Source: DASSUW01 sp963792385
GTDB taxonomy: Bacteria > Actinomycetota > Thermoleophilia > Solirubrobacterales > Solirubrobacteraceae
Length of the DNA: 64,000 nucleotides
Reading direction: 5' to 3'
Assembly: GCA_963792385.1 (NCBI GenBank)
Contig: CAWBVZ010000012.1
Location: 372,001 to 436,000 of the forward strand
Shown here: piece by piece, positions 29,589 through 37,679 of the stretch
How positions within the stretch are numbered: position 1 is the first letter of the stretch
Layout of the letters: each line of letters starts with the position of its first letter
Position numbers and translations under genes: made by a program
The notes under the pieces: generated by a model
The model's database searches: none
What the model saw: only the letters and a program-made list of their open reading frames with translations
Told to the model about the DNA's origin: nothing

Positions 29589-30588
29589 TCAGCGCTCACG
29601 CTGCCGGATCAGGTCGTCGAGCGAGGGGATCTCCTCGATGAAGCCGTACTTCTTCGCGAGCTCGGCGTTCAGCTCGATCGTCGGCTCGTTGAGGTCGGCC
29701 TTCCACACCGGCAGCGTGATCTTGTCGAGCACCTCCGGCGGGATCTCCGTGTAGGTCCCGATCACCGCGCGGACCTCGTCCGGGTGCGACGACGCGTAGT
29801 CGAGCGACTTCTCGATCGCCCGCTTGAAGCGCGTCCACGACGTCAGCGTTCTCGGCGATGTACTGCTTGCTGGCGAAGTACGTGGCCACGGTGAGGTTCG
29901 GCGCGGTCTCCTCGTAGCGGATTCATGATCGCCGTGCCCCGGCCGGCCTTGCCGCCCGAGAAGGCCGGCTCGACCTCCCAGGCCGCGTCGACGCGCCCTG
30001 CCTCGAGCGCCGCGTTCATGTCCGGGAACGGGACCTCGACGTACTTGATCTTCGTGTAGTCGGCGCCCGCCTTCTCCATCGACGCTGTTCATCGCGAGCG
30101 GCCCGATGTTGTTGAGCGTGTTGACCGCCACCGTGGCGCCCTCGAAGTCCTTGGGCGTCTTGATCTTGCTGCCCTTGGGGACGACCACGCCGTCCCACGC
30201 GTCCTCCGTGCTGGTGCCGCCGAGCACGCCCTGGGCGATGATCTGGACCGGCAGGTCCTTCGACGCGGCGATGATCAGCGACGTCACGTTGGAGAAGCCG
30301 AACTGGTAGTCGCCGGACAGGACCGACGGCACGATCGCCGCTCCGCCCTCGGCGAGCTGCGGCTCGATCTTCAGGTTCTCCTCCTCGAAGAAGCCCTGCT
30401 CGACGCCGAGGTACAGCGGCGCGACGTCGGCGATCGGGATCACCCCGACCTTCAGCGTCGTGACCTCGGCGCTGTCGCCGCCGCCGCCGCCTCCGCCGCC
30501 TGTCATCGTCGCCGCACGCCGCCACGAACGTCATGCACACGATTGCAAGCGCGAGCACGACTGCTCGCACGATGCGTCCTTCCCCCAT
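29589..30588 (-). CDS. ABC transporter substrate-binding lipoprotein, NitT/TauT type, frameshifted
   Basis: The N-terminus MGEGRIVRAVVLALAIVCMT ends in a lipobox VAAC, so it is a membrane-anchored lipoprotein facing outward. The mature part matches SsuA/TauA/NMT1 periplasmic proteins: LKVGVIPIADVAPLYLGVEQ, GFFEEENLKIEPQ, QFGFSNVTSLIIAASK, TPKDFEGATVAVNTL and MNAALEAGRVDAAWEVEPA. Breaks are near 30500, 30085, 29925 and 29840. The family binds sulfonates, nitrate, thiamine precursors or aromatic acids such as phthalate, so the ligand cannot be assigned. It is the first gene of the importer operon, and a sigma-70-like promoter lies 38 bp upstream. The start could also be the GTG at 30591. Confidence 0.82.
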
Positions 30589-30625
30589 CACCGTTCTCCT
30601 CCCCTTGACGACCGGATCGGCCGGG

Positions 30626-30654
30626 TTATAACGAGGTCGGAGGCATTACGTCAA
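30626..30654 (-). promoter_or_regulatory. Sigma-70-like promoter for the ABC importer operon
   Basis: On the minus strand TTGACG (30654-30649) is followed after 17 bp by TTATAA (30631-30626), close to the bacterial consensus with ideal spacing. It lies over the 3' end of pobA and 38 bp before the substrate-binding protein start. An 11-bp palindrome AACAATTTGTT (30654-30664) touches the -35 and may be an operator. Confidence 0.6.
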
Positions 30655-31872
30655 ACAATTTGTTCTTCGTCGTCCTCCCACACGAACCCGACGTAGTTCT
30701 CCGCCAGCGTCGTCGCCGCCGCGGTCGACCCGCAGACGTAGTCGAGCTGCGCGCGCTGCAGGTGCTCCTCGAACTCCGCGTCGTCATGCGGGAAGCGGTG
30801 GAGCATCGAGGTCATCCACCACGAGAAGTGCTCGGCGCGCCACACGCGCCGCAGGCAGCTGTCCGAGTACGCGTCGAGCCCGCCGCGGTCGTCCGTCGCG
30901 TACCAGCCGGAGAGCGCCTCCGCGAGCACCTTCACGTCGCCGATCGCGAGGTTCATGCCCTTGGCGCCGGTGGGCGGGACGATGTGCGCCGCGTCGCCCG
31001 CCAGGAACAGGTTCCCGTACTGCATCGGCTCGACCACGTAGCTGCGCATCGGGGTGATGCCCTTGTCGATGATCGGGCCGTCCGCGTTGAGCTCCCAGCC
31101 GTCGCGCTCGAGCCGGATCTTCAGCTCTTCCCAGATCCGCTCGTCGGGCCAGTTGTCGATGTCGTCGTCGGGCTCGCACTGCAGGTAGAAGCGGCTGAGC
31201 TGGGGCGTGCGCATGCTGTGGAGCGCGAAGCCGCGCTCGTGGCGGGCGTAGATCAGCTCCTCGGTCGACGGCGCGACCTCGGCGAGGATCCCGAGCCAGG
31301 CGAACGGATACTCGCGCTCGTGCTTCTCGAGGATTCCGTCGGGCACCGATGGGCGGCAGACGCCGTGGAAGCCGTCGCAGCCGGCGATCACGTCGCACCG
31401 GAGCTCGTGCTCGGCGCCCTCGTGCGAGTACCGGATCGTGGGCCGGTCGGAGTCGAGGTCGTGGACGCTGAGGTCAGCGACCTCGAACTGCAGCGCACCG
31501 CCGGCGTCGAGCCGCGCGCGGATCAGATCCTTCGACGACCTCCTGCTGGCCGTAGACCGTGATCGAGCGGCCGCCGGTGAGCGCCGGGAAGTCGATCCGG
31601 TGGCCGCGGCGGTCGAACCGGAGCTCGATCCCGTGGTGCACGAGGCCTTCGCGCAGCATCCGGTCGCCGACCCCGGCCTCGGTGAGCAGCTCGACCGTGC
31701 CGTGCTCGAGCACGCCCGCCCGGACCCGCTGCTCGACGTACTCGCGGCTGCGGATCTCGAGCACGACGGATTCGATCCCGTGTCCCTGGAGCAGGTGCGC
31801 CAACAGCAGCCCCGCAGGCCCCGCGCCCACGATTCCGACCTGCGTCCGGTGCTCGGCCGACACCGCGGTCAC
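30651..31872 (-). CDS. pobA: 4-hydroxybenzoate 3-monooxygenase, one frameshift
   Basis: About 406 residues. An N-terminal FAD Rossmann motif GIVGAGPAGLLLAHLLQGHG, then REYVEQRVRAGVLEHGTVEL (typical of PobA), GCDGFHGVCRPSVPDG and the second flavin motif LFLAGDAAHIVPPTGAKGMN. The frame shifts near 31530, after ITVYGQQEVV. The enzyme hydroxylates 4-hydroxybenzoate to protocatechuate with NAD(P)H, feeding the pca genes in this window. The GTG at 31872 overlaps the stop of the MFS transporter gene (GTGA), indicating joint expression with the transporter. Confidence 0.92.
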
Positions 31873-33059
31873 CCTACCTGCCGTGCGCGGGCCGCGCCCA
31901 GGCCGGCGGCCAGCAGCGGGACGAGCATCGCGAGCAGGAACACGAGCGGCGCGGTCCAGCCTCCGGACGTCTCGCGCAGGATCCCGACGACGAGCGGCCC
32001 GGCCGCCGCGACGAGGTAGCCGACGGTCTGGGCCATCGCCGCCAGCTGGGCGGCGTGCTCCCCGTCGGGCGAGCGCAGCGAGAAGAACAGCAGCGCGAGC
32101 GCGAGCAGCGCGCCTTGCGCGAGCCCGAGCAGCGTGACCCACAGGCCCGCGAGCGCGGCGGGGGCGACGAGCAGGCCGGTCAGTCCGGCGGCATTGACCG
32201 CCAGCGTCAGCGCGACGGCCGCACGCTGGTCGGGCCGGCGGGCCGCGAACACCGGGACGAGCAGGCACGTCGGGATGGCGGCGAGCAGCATCAGCGACAG
32301 CAGCCCGCCCGCCGCCTCGCGGTCGATCCCCTCCGAGCGCAGCAGCGCCGGCAGCCACGACAGGGCGCTGTAGAAGAGGAGTGACTGGAGCCCCATGAAG
32401 GCGGTGACGCGCCACGCGAGCGGGTCGCGCCACAGCTGCGGCGCCGGGCGTGCGAGCGCGCGCGCGGTGCGGGCGGCGGCCGCCCCGCGCGCCGCCCACG
32501 GCACCCACACCGCTGCGGCGACGAGCGCGGGCAGCGCCCAGACGGCGAGGCCGGCGCGCCAGCCGTGGCCGATCGCGTCCTCGAGCGGCACGGTGAGGCC
32601 GGCGGCGAGCGCGCCGCTGGCGCTGATCGCCATCGTGTAGCCGCCGGTCATCAGCCCCACTCGGTCGGGGTAGTCGCGCTTGATGATCGCCGGCACGAGC
32701 ACGTTGCCGACGGCGATCCCAAGGCCGGCGACGATCGTGCCCGCGTACAGCGCGGCTGTCGTCGGGACCAGGCGCAGCAGGATGCCGGCGGCGACCGTCA
32801 GCGCCATCAGACTGAGCCCGGCCTCGGTGCCGACGCGGCGGGCGACGACCGGCGCCAGCGGTGAGCCGAGCGCCATGCAGATCACCGGCAACGTGGTGAG
32901 CACTCCGGCCGCCGCGGCCGTCAGCGGGACGGCCTCGCGCATCTCGTCGAGCAGCGGCGGCACGCTTGCGATCGCCGTGCGAAGGTTCAGCGCGGTCAGC
33001 ACGACCGCGGCGGCGGTCAGGGGCAGGTGGCGGGGGTATGCTCTCGCCGGCGAGGACAA
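31869..33059 (-). CDS. MFS transporter, CynX/NimT-like
   Basis: 396 residues with 12 predicted membrane helices. ALNLRTAIASVPPLLDEMRE at the first helix and loop, and ALSWLPALLRSEGI in the centre, are typical of the CynX/NimT family of major facilitator proteins that move small anions and organic solutes. Translational coupling to pobA (GTGA) suggests uptake of 4-hydroxybenzoate or a related aromatic acid; this is inference. The start used is TTG at 33059, since no ATG or GTG lies early in the frame. It is divergent from the aldehyde dehydrogenase, with 36 bp between starts. Confidence 0.8.
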   Translation of the reverse strand: MSSPARAYPRHLPLTAAAVVLTALNLRTAIASVPPLLDEMREAVPLTAAAAGVLTTLPVICMALGSPLAPVVARRVGTEAGLSLMALTVAAGILLRLVPTTAALYAGTIVAGLGIAVGNVLVPAIIKRDYPDRVGLMTGGYTMAISASGALAAGLTVPLEDAIGHGWRAGLAVWALPALVAAAVWVPWAARGAAAARTARALARPAPQLWRDPLAWRVTAFMGLQSLLFYSALSWLPALLRSEGIDREAAGGLLSLMLLAAIPTCLLVPVFAARRPDQRAAVALTLAVNAAGLTGLLVAPAALAGLWVTLLGLAQGALLALALLFFSLRSPDGEHAAQLAAMAQTVGYLVAAAGPLVVGILRETSGGWTAPLVFLLAMLVPLLAAGLGAARARQVG

Positions 33060-33095
33060 GCCAAATAGTCTGAGGTATCCGGAGGAGGAACTGGG

Positions 33096-34586
33096 ATGGC
33101 CACCGTAGAGCTCGAGCAGCAGCGGCTGCTGATCGGCGGCGAATGGGTGTCGGCGGGCTCAGGGCGGGAGTGGGAGAGCTCAGGGCCGCTCGGGGACGTT
33201 GCCGCGAGCCGTGTGGCCGCCGCCGGGCCTGACGACGCACGCCGCGCCGCCGACGCCGCGCAGGCCGCCTTCCCGGCGTGGTCGGCCACGCCGCCCGGCG
33301 AGCGGCGGGCGCTGCTCAGCCGCGCGGCCGAGCTCCTGCAGGAGCGCGCCGAGCAGATCGCCGTCGTGGTCACGGAGGAGACGGGTGGGACGTTCGGCTG
33401 GGGCATGTTCAACGTCGGCCTCGCCGCCGGGATGCTGCGCGAGGCGGCGGCCCAGGCGTACGGGGGCGTGGGCGAGGTGATCCCGTCCGACGTGCCCGGC
33501 CTGCTGGCGATGGGCGTGCGCCAGCCCGTCGGCGTGATCGTCGGCATCGCGCCCTGGAACGCGCCGGTGATCCTCGGCACGCGCGCGGTGGCGACACCGC
33601 TGGCCTACGGCAACACGGTGGTCCTGAAGGGGTCGGAGGAGTGCCCGCGCACGCACGCGGCGATCGCGGCGACGCTGCAGGACGCCGGCCTGCCGGCCGG
33701 CGTCGTGAACCTGATCGTCAACGATCCGGCCGACGCCGCCGAGGTGGTCGAGGCGCTGATCGCGCACCCGGCCGTGCGGCGGATCAACTTCACGGGCTCG
33801 ACGCGGGTCGGGCGGATCATCGCCGAGACGGCCGGCCGCCATCTCAAGCGCGTGCTGCTCGAGCTGGGCGGCAAGGCGCCGCTGGTCGTGCTCGACGACG
33901 CCGACCTGGACGAGGCGGCGGCCGCCGCCAGCTTCGGGGCGTTCATGCACCAGGGCCAGATCTGCATGTCGACGGAGCGGATCGTGGCCGACCGGTCCGT
34001 GGCCGGCGACTTCGGCGGCCGGCTCGCCGAGCGCGCGTCGGCGCTGACGGTCGGCGACCCGCGCGAGCCGACGACGCAGATCGGCCCGCTGGTCAACGAG
34101 GCGGCGCTCCGGCGCGTGACCGAGCTGGTCGAGGACGCGCGCGCCAAGGGCGCCGACGTGCTCGCGGGCGGCAGCGGCGACGGCATGTACTTCTCGCCCA
34201 CCGTGCTGGCGGGCGTGACGCCGGAGATGCGGATCTACGGCGAGGAGACGTTCGGCCCGGTCGTCTCGATCGTGACCGTCGACGGCGTGGACGAGGCTGT
34301 GCGGGTCGCCAACGACACCGAATACGGGCTCGCCGGCTCGGTCTTCGGGCGCGACGTGCCGCGCGCCTTCGATGTCGCGCGGGCGCTCGAGACGGGCATC
34401 GCACACGTCAACGGCGCGACCGTCCACGACGAGCCGCAGATGCCGTTCGGCGGCGTCAAGGCGAGCGGTTGGGGGCGCTTCGGCGGCCGCGCCGCGCTCG
34501 ACGAGTTCACCGAGCTGCGCTGGATCACCGTCGGGGGCGCGGGGGGCGTCACTACCCGATCTAGGGGAGCCGCTCAAGCGGACTGA
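33096..34586 (+). CDS. Aldehyde dehydrogenase, vanillin/benzaldehyde dehydrogenase-like
   Basis: 496 residues, preceded by a strong ribosome site GGAGGAGG. The NAD-dependent aldehyde dehydrogenase active site is intact: Glu256 in LLELGGKAP and nucleophile Cys290 in HQGQICMSTER, with GIAPWNAP and the NAD loop NFTGSTRVGRIIAE. GMFNVGLAAGMLREAAA and FMHQGQICMSTER resemble vanillin, benzaldehyde and salicylaldehyde dehydrogenases. It would oxidise an aromatic aldehyde to the acid, supplying the PobA/Pca route encoded divergently. The exact aldehyde is not determined. Confidence 0.88.
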   Translation: MATVELEQQRLLIGGEWVSAGSGREWESSGPLGDVAASRVAAAGPDDARRAADAAQAAFPAWSATPPGERRALLSRAAELLQERAEQIAVVVTEETGGTFGWGMFNVGLAAGMLREAAAQAYGGVGEVIPSDVPGLLAMGVRQPVGVIVGIAPWNAPVILGTRAVATPLAYGNTVVLKGSEECPRTHAAIAATLQDAGLPAGVVNLIVNDPADAAEVVEALIAHPAVRRINFTGSTRVGRIIAETAGRHLKRVLLELGGKAPLVVLDDADLDEAAAAASFGAFMHQGQICMSTERIVADRSVAGDFGGRLAERASALTVGDPREPTTQIGPLVNEAALRRVTELVEDARAKGADVLAGGSGDGMYFSPTVLAGVTPEMRIYGEETFGPVVSIVTVDGVDEAVRVANDTEYGLAGSVFGRDVPRAFDVARALETGIAHVNGATVHDEPQMPFGGVKASGWGRFGGRAALDEFTELRWITVGGAGGVTTRSRGAAQAD

Positions 34587-34593
34587 CCCGCAA

Positions 34594-34609
34594 CTCCGCC
34601 CGCGCGGAG
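34594..34609. terminator. Short GC hairpin between aldehyde dehydrogenase and glycosidase-like gene
   Basis: CTCCGC (34594-34599) and GCGGAG (34604-34609) pair around CCGC. It follows the aldehyde dehydrogenase stop by 7 bp. Its right arm includes the GGAGG that would serve the gene at 34623, so it could end transcripts or mask that ribosome site. Weak evidence. Confidence 0.3.
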
Positions 34610-34622
34610 GCGTTCACCATGC

Positions 34623-36020
34623 ATGAGGCGTCTGGTCCCAGCGCTGCTCGCGCTCCTGATCCTGCTCCCGGCACAGGCGGCGCGCGCGGCAAAGACCGAG
34701 GTTGCGATCGCTGACGATCGCATCCTGATCGCGGGCGGCCCGCCCGCCGATGCGGCCGTCGCCGAGTGGCGCGCGCTCGGCGTCGACACGGTGCGGATCT
34801 TCGCGCTGTGGTCGCGGATCGCTCCCGCGACCAGGCCCGCCGGGTTCGACGGCGGCGACCCGGGCTCGCCCGGCTACTTCTGGGATCCGCTCGACGCGGC
34901 GGTCGCGCGCGTGCGCGCGGCAGGCATGAAGGTCACGCTCTCGATCACCGGTCCGGGACCGCTGTGGTCGAGCTCGTCGCCGAGCCGGCGGCGGCCGGCG
35001 TACCGCCCGCGACCTGGCTCCTACGCGTCGTTCGCCGGGGCGGTCGCGTCGCGCTACGGCGCCGACGTCGACCGCTACCTGCTGTGGAACGAGCCGAACA
35101 TCGCGACCTGGCTGTATCCCCAGTCGCGCTGCTCGCGCGGCCACTGCACGCCGGTCTCGCCGCACCTGTACCGCGGCCTCGTGCGCGCCGCCTACCCGGC
35201 CGTGCGCGACGCCGACCCCGGGGCGCAGATCGTGATCGGCGAGCTGTCGCCGCGCGGCCAGCGGCTGCGATCGGCGAGCACGGTGATGCGGCCGCTCGTG
35301 TTCCTGCGCGCGTTCGGCTGCCGGAGCGATCGCTGGACGCGGCTGCGCACGAGCGAGTGCCGGAAGTTCCGCCCGGCCACCGGCGACGGGTTCGCGATCC
35401 ACCCGTACGGCGGCCGGATCGCTCCCGAGCGCGCACACCCGAGCCCCGACGACGTCTCGCTGGCCCAGATCGGCAACCTCACGGCGACGCTCGACCGCCT
35501 GCAGCGGGCGCGCGCGCTCCGCGCCACGACACGCCGCTTCGGTATCTACATCGACGAGTACGGCTACCAGACCAACCCGCCCGACAAGTTCGCCGGCATC
35601 GGGGCACGGACGCAGGACTCGTGGCTCCAGCGCGCCGCCTACCTGGCCTGGCGCAACCCGCGGATCCGGCTGTTCGCGCAGTACCTCTGGCGCGACGAGC
35701 CGCGCAGCAACGACGGCTCGTTCAGCGGCTGGCAGTCCGGCCTGCGGTACGTCGGCGGGCGCTCGAAGCCCGCGCTCGCGCACTTCGACACGCCGTTCGC
35801 GCTCGACGCGGTGCGCAGCCGCCTGTGGGGTCAGGTGCGGCCGGGCGGCCGGCACTCCGTCACCGTCGAGCAGCGCAAGACGCCGCACGCCGCGTGGCGC
35901 CGGCTGGCGATCGTGACGACCGACGCGCGCGGCTACTGGACGCTGACCCGGCGGCTCGTCCGCGGCACCGCGTACCGCTACCGCTCGGCGGGCGCGACCA
36001 GCACCACGCTCGTGCGCTGA
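34623..36020 (+). CDS. Secreted glycoside-hydrolase-like protein (clan GH-A)
   Basis: 465 residues. MRRLVPALLALLILLPAQAA is a signal peptide with an Ala-rich cleavage site. The body is a TIM-barrel glycosidase: RYLLWNEPNIATWLY contains the acid/base Asn-Glu pair near residue 160, and FGIYIDEYGYQTNPP holds the probable nucleophile Glu near residue 315, with AIHPYGG between them. The last ~75 residues form a beta-sandwich-like module (VRSRLWGQVRPGGRHSVTVE, ARGYWTLTRRLVRG) similar in layout to the end of the surface protein at 37680. The substrate is unknown; families 5, 39 and related barrels share this pattern. Confidence 0.8.
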   Translation: MRRLVPALLALLILLPAQAARAAKTEVAIADDRILIAGGPPADAAVAEWRALGVDTVRIFALWSRIAPATRPAGFDGGDPGSPGYFWDPLDAAVARVRAAGMKVTLSITGPGPLWSSSSPSRRRPAYRPRPGSYASFAGAVASRYGADVDRYLLWNEPNIATWLYPQSRCSRGHCTPVSPHLYRGLVRAAYPAVRDADPGAQIVIGELSPRGQRLRSASTVMRPLVFLRAFGCRSDRWTRLRTSECRKFRPATGDGFAIHPYGGRIAPERAHPSPDDVSLAQIGNLTATLDRLQRARALRATTRRFGIYIDEYGYQTNPPDKFAGIGARTQDSWLQRAAYLAWRNPRIRLFAQYLWRDEPRSNDGSFSGWQSGLRYVGGRSKPALAHFDTPFALDAVRSRLWGQVRPGGRHSVTVEQRKTPHAAWRRLAIVTTDARGYWTLTRRLVRGTAYRYRSAGATSTTLVR

Positions 36021-36035
36021 CGGACGCTTCTTCGG

Positions 36036-36833
36036 TCAGGCCGCAGGGTTGTCGACCGCCGTCCGCAGCTTGGCGAGCGCCCCCTGTTCGATCTGCCGCA
36101 CGCGCTCGGCGCTGACGCCGAGCGTGCCGGAAAGCTCGCGCAGCGTCTGCTCGCGGCCGCGGAGCCCGAAGCGGCCGATCAGGATCGTCCGCTCGCGCCC
36201 GTCCAGGCCGCCGAACACCGCGCGCACGTCGTCGACCTCGAGCCGCTGCGAGACGCGCTCATACGCCGCCTCGGCGGCCGGATCGGCGAGCAGGTCGCCT
36301 AGCGTGGCGCCCGTGCCGTCGCCGCCGGAGATCGGCTCGTCGAGCGCCTGCGCGCCGCGCTCGGCGGTGGTCAGGCTCTCGACCTGTGACCGGGCGAGCC
36401 CTGTCGCCTGCTCGAGGTCGCCGCAGCTGGGCTCGCGGCCATGGGACTGCAGGTGCGCCCGGCGCGCGGTCTTGACCCGCGCAAGCTGGCGCGCGGCACG
36501 GTCCGAGAGCACGACCGGCCGCGTCAGCTCCGCCACGAGCTGCTGCATGGCCTGGCGGACCCACCACGAGGCGTACGCCCAGAACGGCGTGGCGAGCGCA
36601 AGGTCATAGCGCTGCAGGGCGCGCAGCAGGCCGACCACGCCCTCCTGCATCAGCTCGACCCGCTCGATGCCCGGGCAGCGGCGATAGGTCCACGCGACGC
36701 TGGCGATCAGCGGGAGGAAGTCCTCGATCAGCTCGTCGCGCGCATCCGCATCGCCGGCTTTCGCCGCCTCGACCAGCTCGCGCTCACACGCGAGCGGCGA
36801 TCGTGCGCACCGGTGGGTCTCGTGCGCCTGCAT
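36036..36833 (-). CDS. RNA polymerase sigma-70 family factor
   Basis: 265 residues with regions 2, 3 and 4 of sigma-70. Region 2: ELMQEGVVGLLRALQRYDLA and TPFWAYASWWVRQAMQQLVA. Region 4: GLDGRERTILIGRFGLRG, then TLRELSGTLGVSAERVRQIE with the helix-turn-helix. The long region 1 of primary factors is missing, so it is an alternative group 2/3 factor. No anti-sigma gene is adjacent. It converges with the glycosidase gene (15-bp gap) and is divergent from the NAD(P)-binding gene. Target promoters cannot be inferred. Confidence 0.88.
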   Translation of the reverse strand: MQAHETHRCARSPLACERELVEAAKAGDADARDELIEDFLPLIASVAWTYRRCPGIERVELMQEGVVGLLRALQRYDLALATPFWAYASWWVRQAMQQLVAELTRPVVLSDRAARQLARVKTARRAHLQSHGREPSCGDLEQATGLARSQVESLTTAERGAQALDEPISGGDGTGATLGDLLADPAAEAAYERVSQRLEVDDVRAVFGGLDGRERTILIGRFGLRGREQTLRELSGTLGVSAERVRQIEQGALAKLRTAVDNPAA

Positions 36834-36894
36834 GGGGCACCCTTGGGACTAGCGCTGCTGCCGTGCATGCGCAAACGCGACAGCCTCAGAAGTT

Positions 36895-36905
36895 CGCAAA
36901 TTGCG
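36895..36905. promoter_or_regulatory. 11-bp palindrome between divergent sigma-factor and NAD(P)-binding genes
   Basis: CGCAA-A-TTGCG lies 21 bp before the ATG at 36926 and 62 bp from the sigma-factor start, in the 92-bp divergent intergenic region. It may be a regulator site; it is short and could occur by chance. Confidence 0.3.
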
Positions 36906-36925
36906 GGATATGCGAGGCTGTGACG

Positions 36926-37579
36926 ATGCTTGTCGCCATCGCCGGAGGTCACGGCAACATCGCACTTCGCCTGACGTCGCTGCTGCACGCCCGCGGGGAT
37001 CAGGTCCGCTCACTCATCCGCAAGCCCGAGCACGAAGACGACGTGCGCGCCGCGGGCGGAGATCCGGTCATCTGCGACCTCGAGTCGGCCAGCGACGACG
37101 AGGCCTCCGCCGCCGTCCGCGGCGCCGACGCCGTCGTCTTCGCCGCCGGCGCCGGGCCCGGGAGCGGGCCGGAGCGCAAGTGGACGATGGACTACGGCGG
37201 CGCGGTCAAGCTGATCGCGGCCGCGAAGGCCGAGGGCATCAGCCGCTACGTGATCATCAGCAGCATGGGCGCCGATCCCGACGCTCCCGGCGACGACACC
37301 TTCAGCGTGTATTCGCGCGCCAAGGGCCAGGCCGACGCCGACCTGGTGGCGAGCGGGCTCGACTACACGATCGTGCGGCCGGGGCATCTGACCGACGATC
37401 CCGGCATCGACCGGGTCACGCTCGCGGCGAAGGTCGAGCGCGGCAAGATCCCGCGCGATGACGTCGCCGCCGTCTTGGCGGCCGTCCTGCACGACCCCGC
37501 CACCGCCGGCCTGACGTTCGAGCTGGTGTCCGGCGAGGTGCCGATCGACGAGGCGCTCGCGGGGTCAGACCCCTCGTAG
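36926..37579 (+). CDS. NAD(P)-binding atypical short-chain dehydrogenase-like protein
   Basis: 217 residues. The Rossmann opening MLVAIAGGHGNIALRLTSLL differs slightly from the usual GATG-x-G, followed by VICDLES, GADAVVFAAGAGPGSG, RYVIISSMGAD and YTIVRPGHLTDDPG. This matches the SDR_a5-type proteins related to YwnB/YhfK, which bind NAD(P)H; most have no assigned reaction. The last codons run into the first unit of the 31-bp tandem repeat, so the C-terminal GSDPS is repeat-encoded. The ATG at 36926 gives the Rossmann strand at the N-terminus. Confidence 0.8.
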   Translation: MLVAIAGGHGNIALRLTSLLHARGDQVRSLIRKPEHEDDVRAAGGDPVICDLESASDDEASAAVRGADAVVFAAGAGPGSGPERKWTMDYGGAVKLIAAAKAEGISRYVIISSMGADPDAPGDDTFSVYSRAKGQADADLVASGLDYTIVRPGHLTDDPGIDRVTLAAKVERGKIPRDDVAAVLAAVLHDPATAGLTFELVSGEVPIDEALAGSDPS

Positions 37580-37666
37580 GGCGCCCTAACAGGGGTCTGA
37601 CCCCTCGTAGGGCGCCCTAACGGGGGTCTGACCCCTCGTAGGGCGCCCTAACGGGGGTCTGACCCC
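37561..37666. repeat. Tandem 31-bp repeat, four units, nested palindromes
   Basis: Units start at 37561, 37592, 37623 and 37654, the last one truncated. Each begins with GGGGTC(A/T)GACCCC (6-bp arms, one central base) and the first three continue with TCGTAGGGCGCCCTAAC, which holds the palindrome AGGGCGCCCT. They occupy the convergent gap between the NAD(P)-binding gene and the surface-protein gene; the first unit overlaps the end of the former. Strong hairpins on both strands suggest a bidirectional terminator array. Spacers are not unique, so this is not a CRISPR. Confidence 0.9.
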
Positions 37667-37679
37667 TCCCTAACGGGTC

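Noticed and set aside
37561..37666. CRISPR array
   Set aside because: The whole 31-bp unit repeats, with no unique spacers, and no cas genes are in the window.
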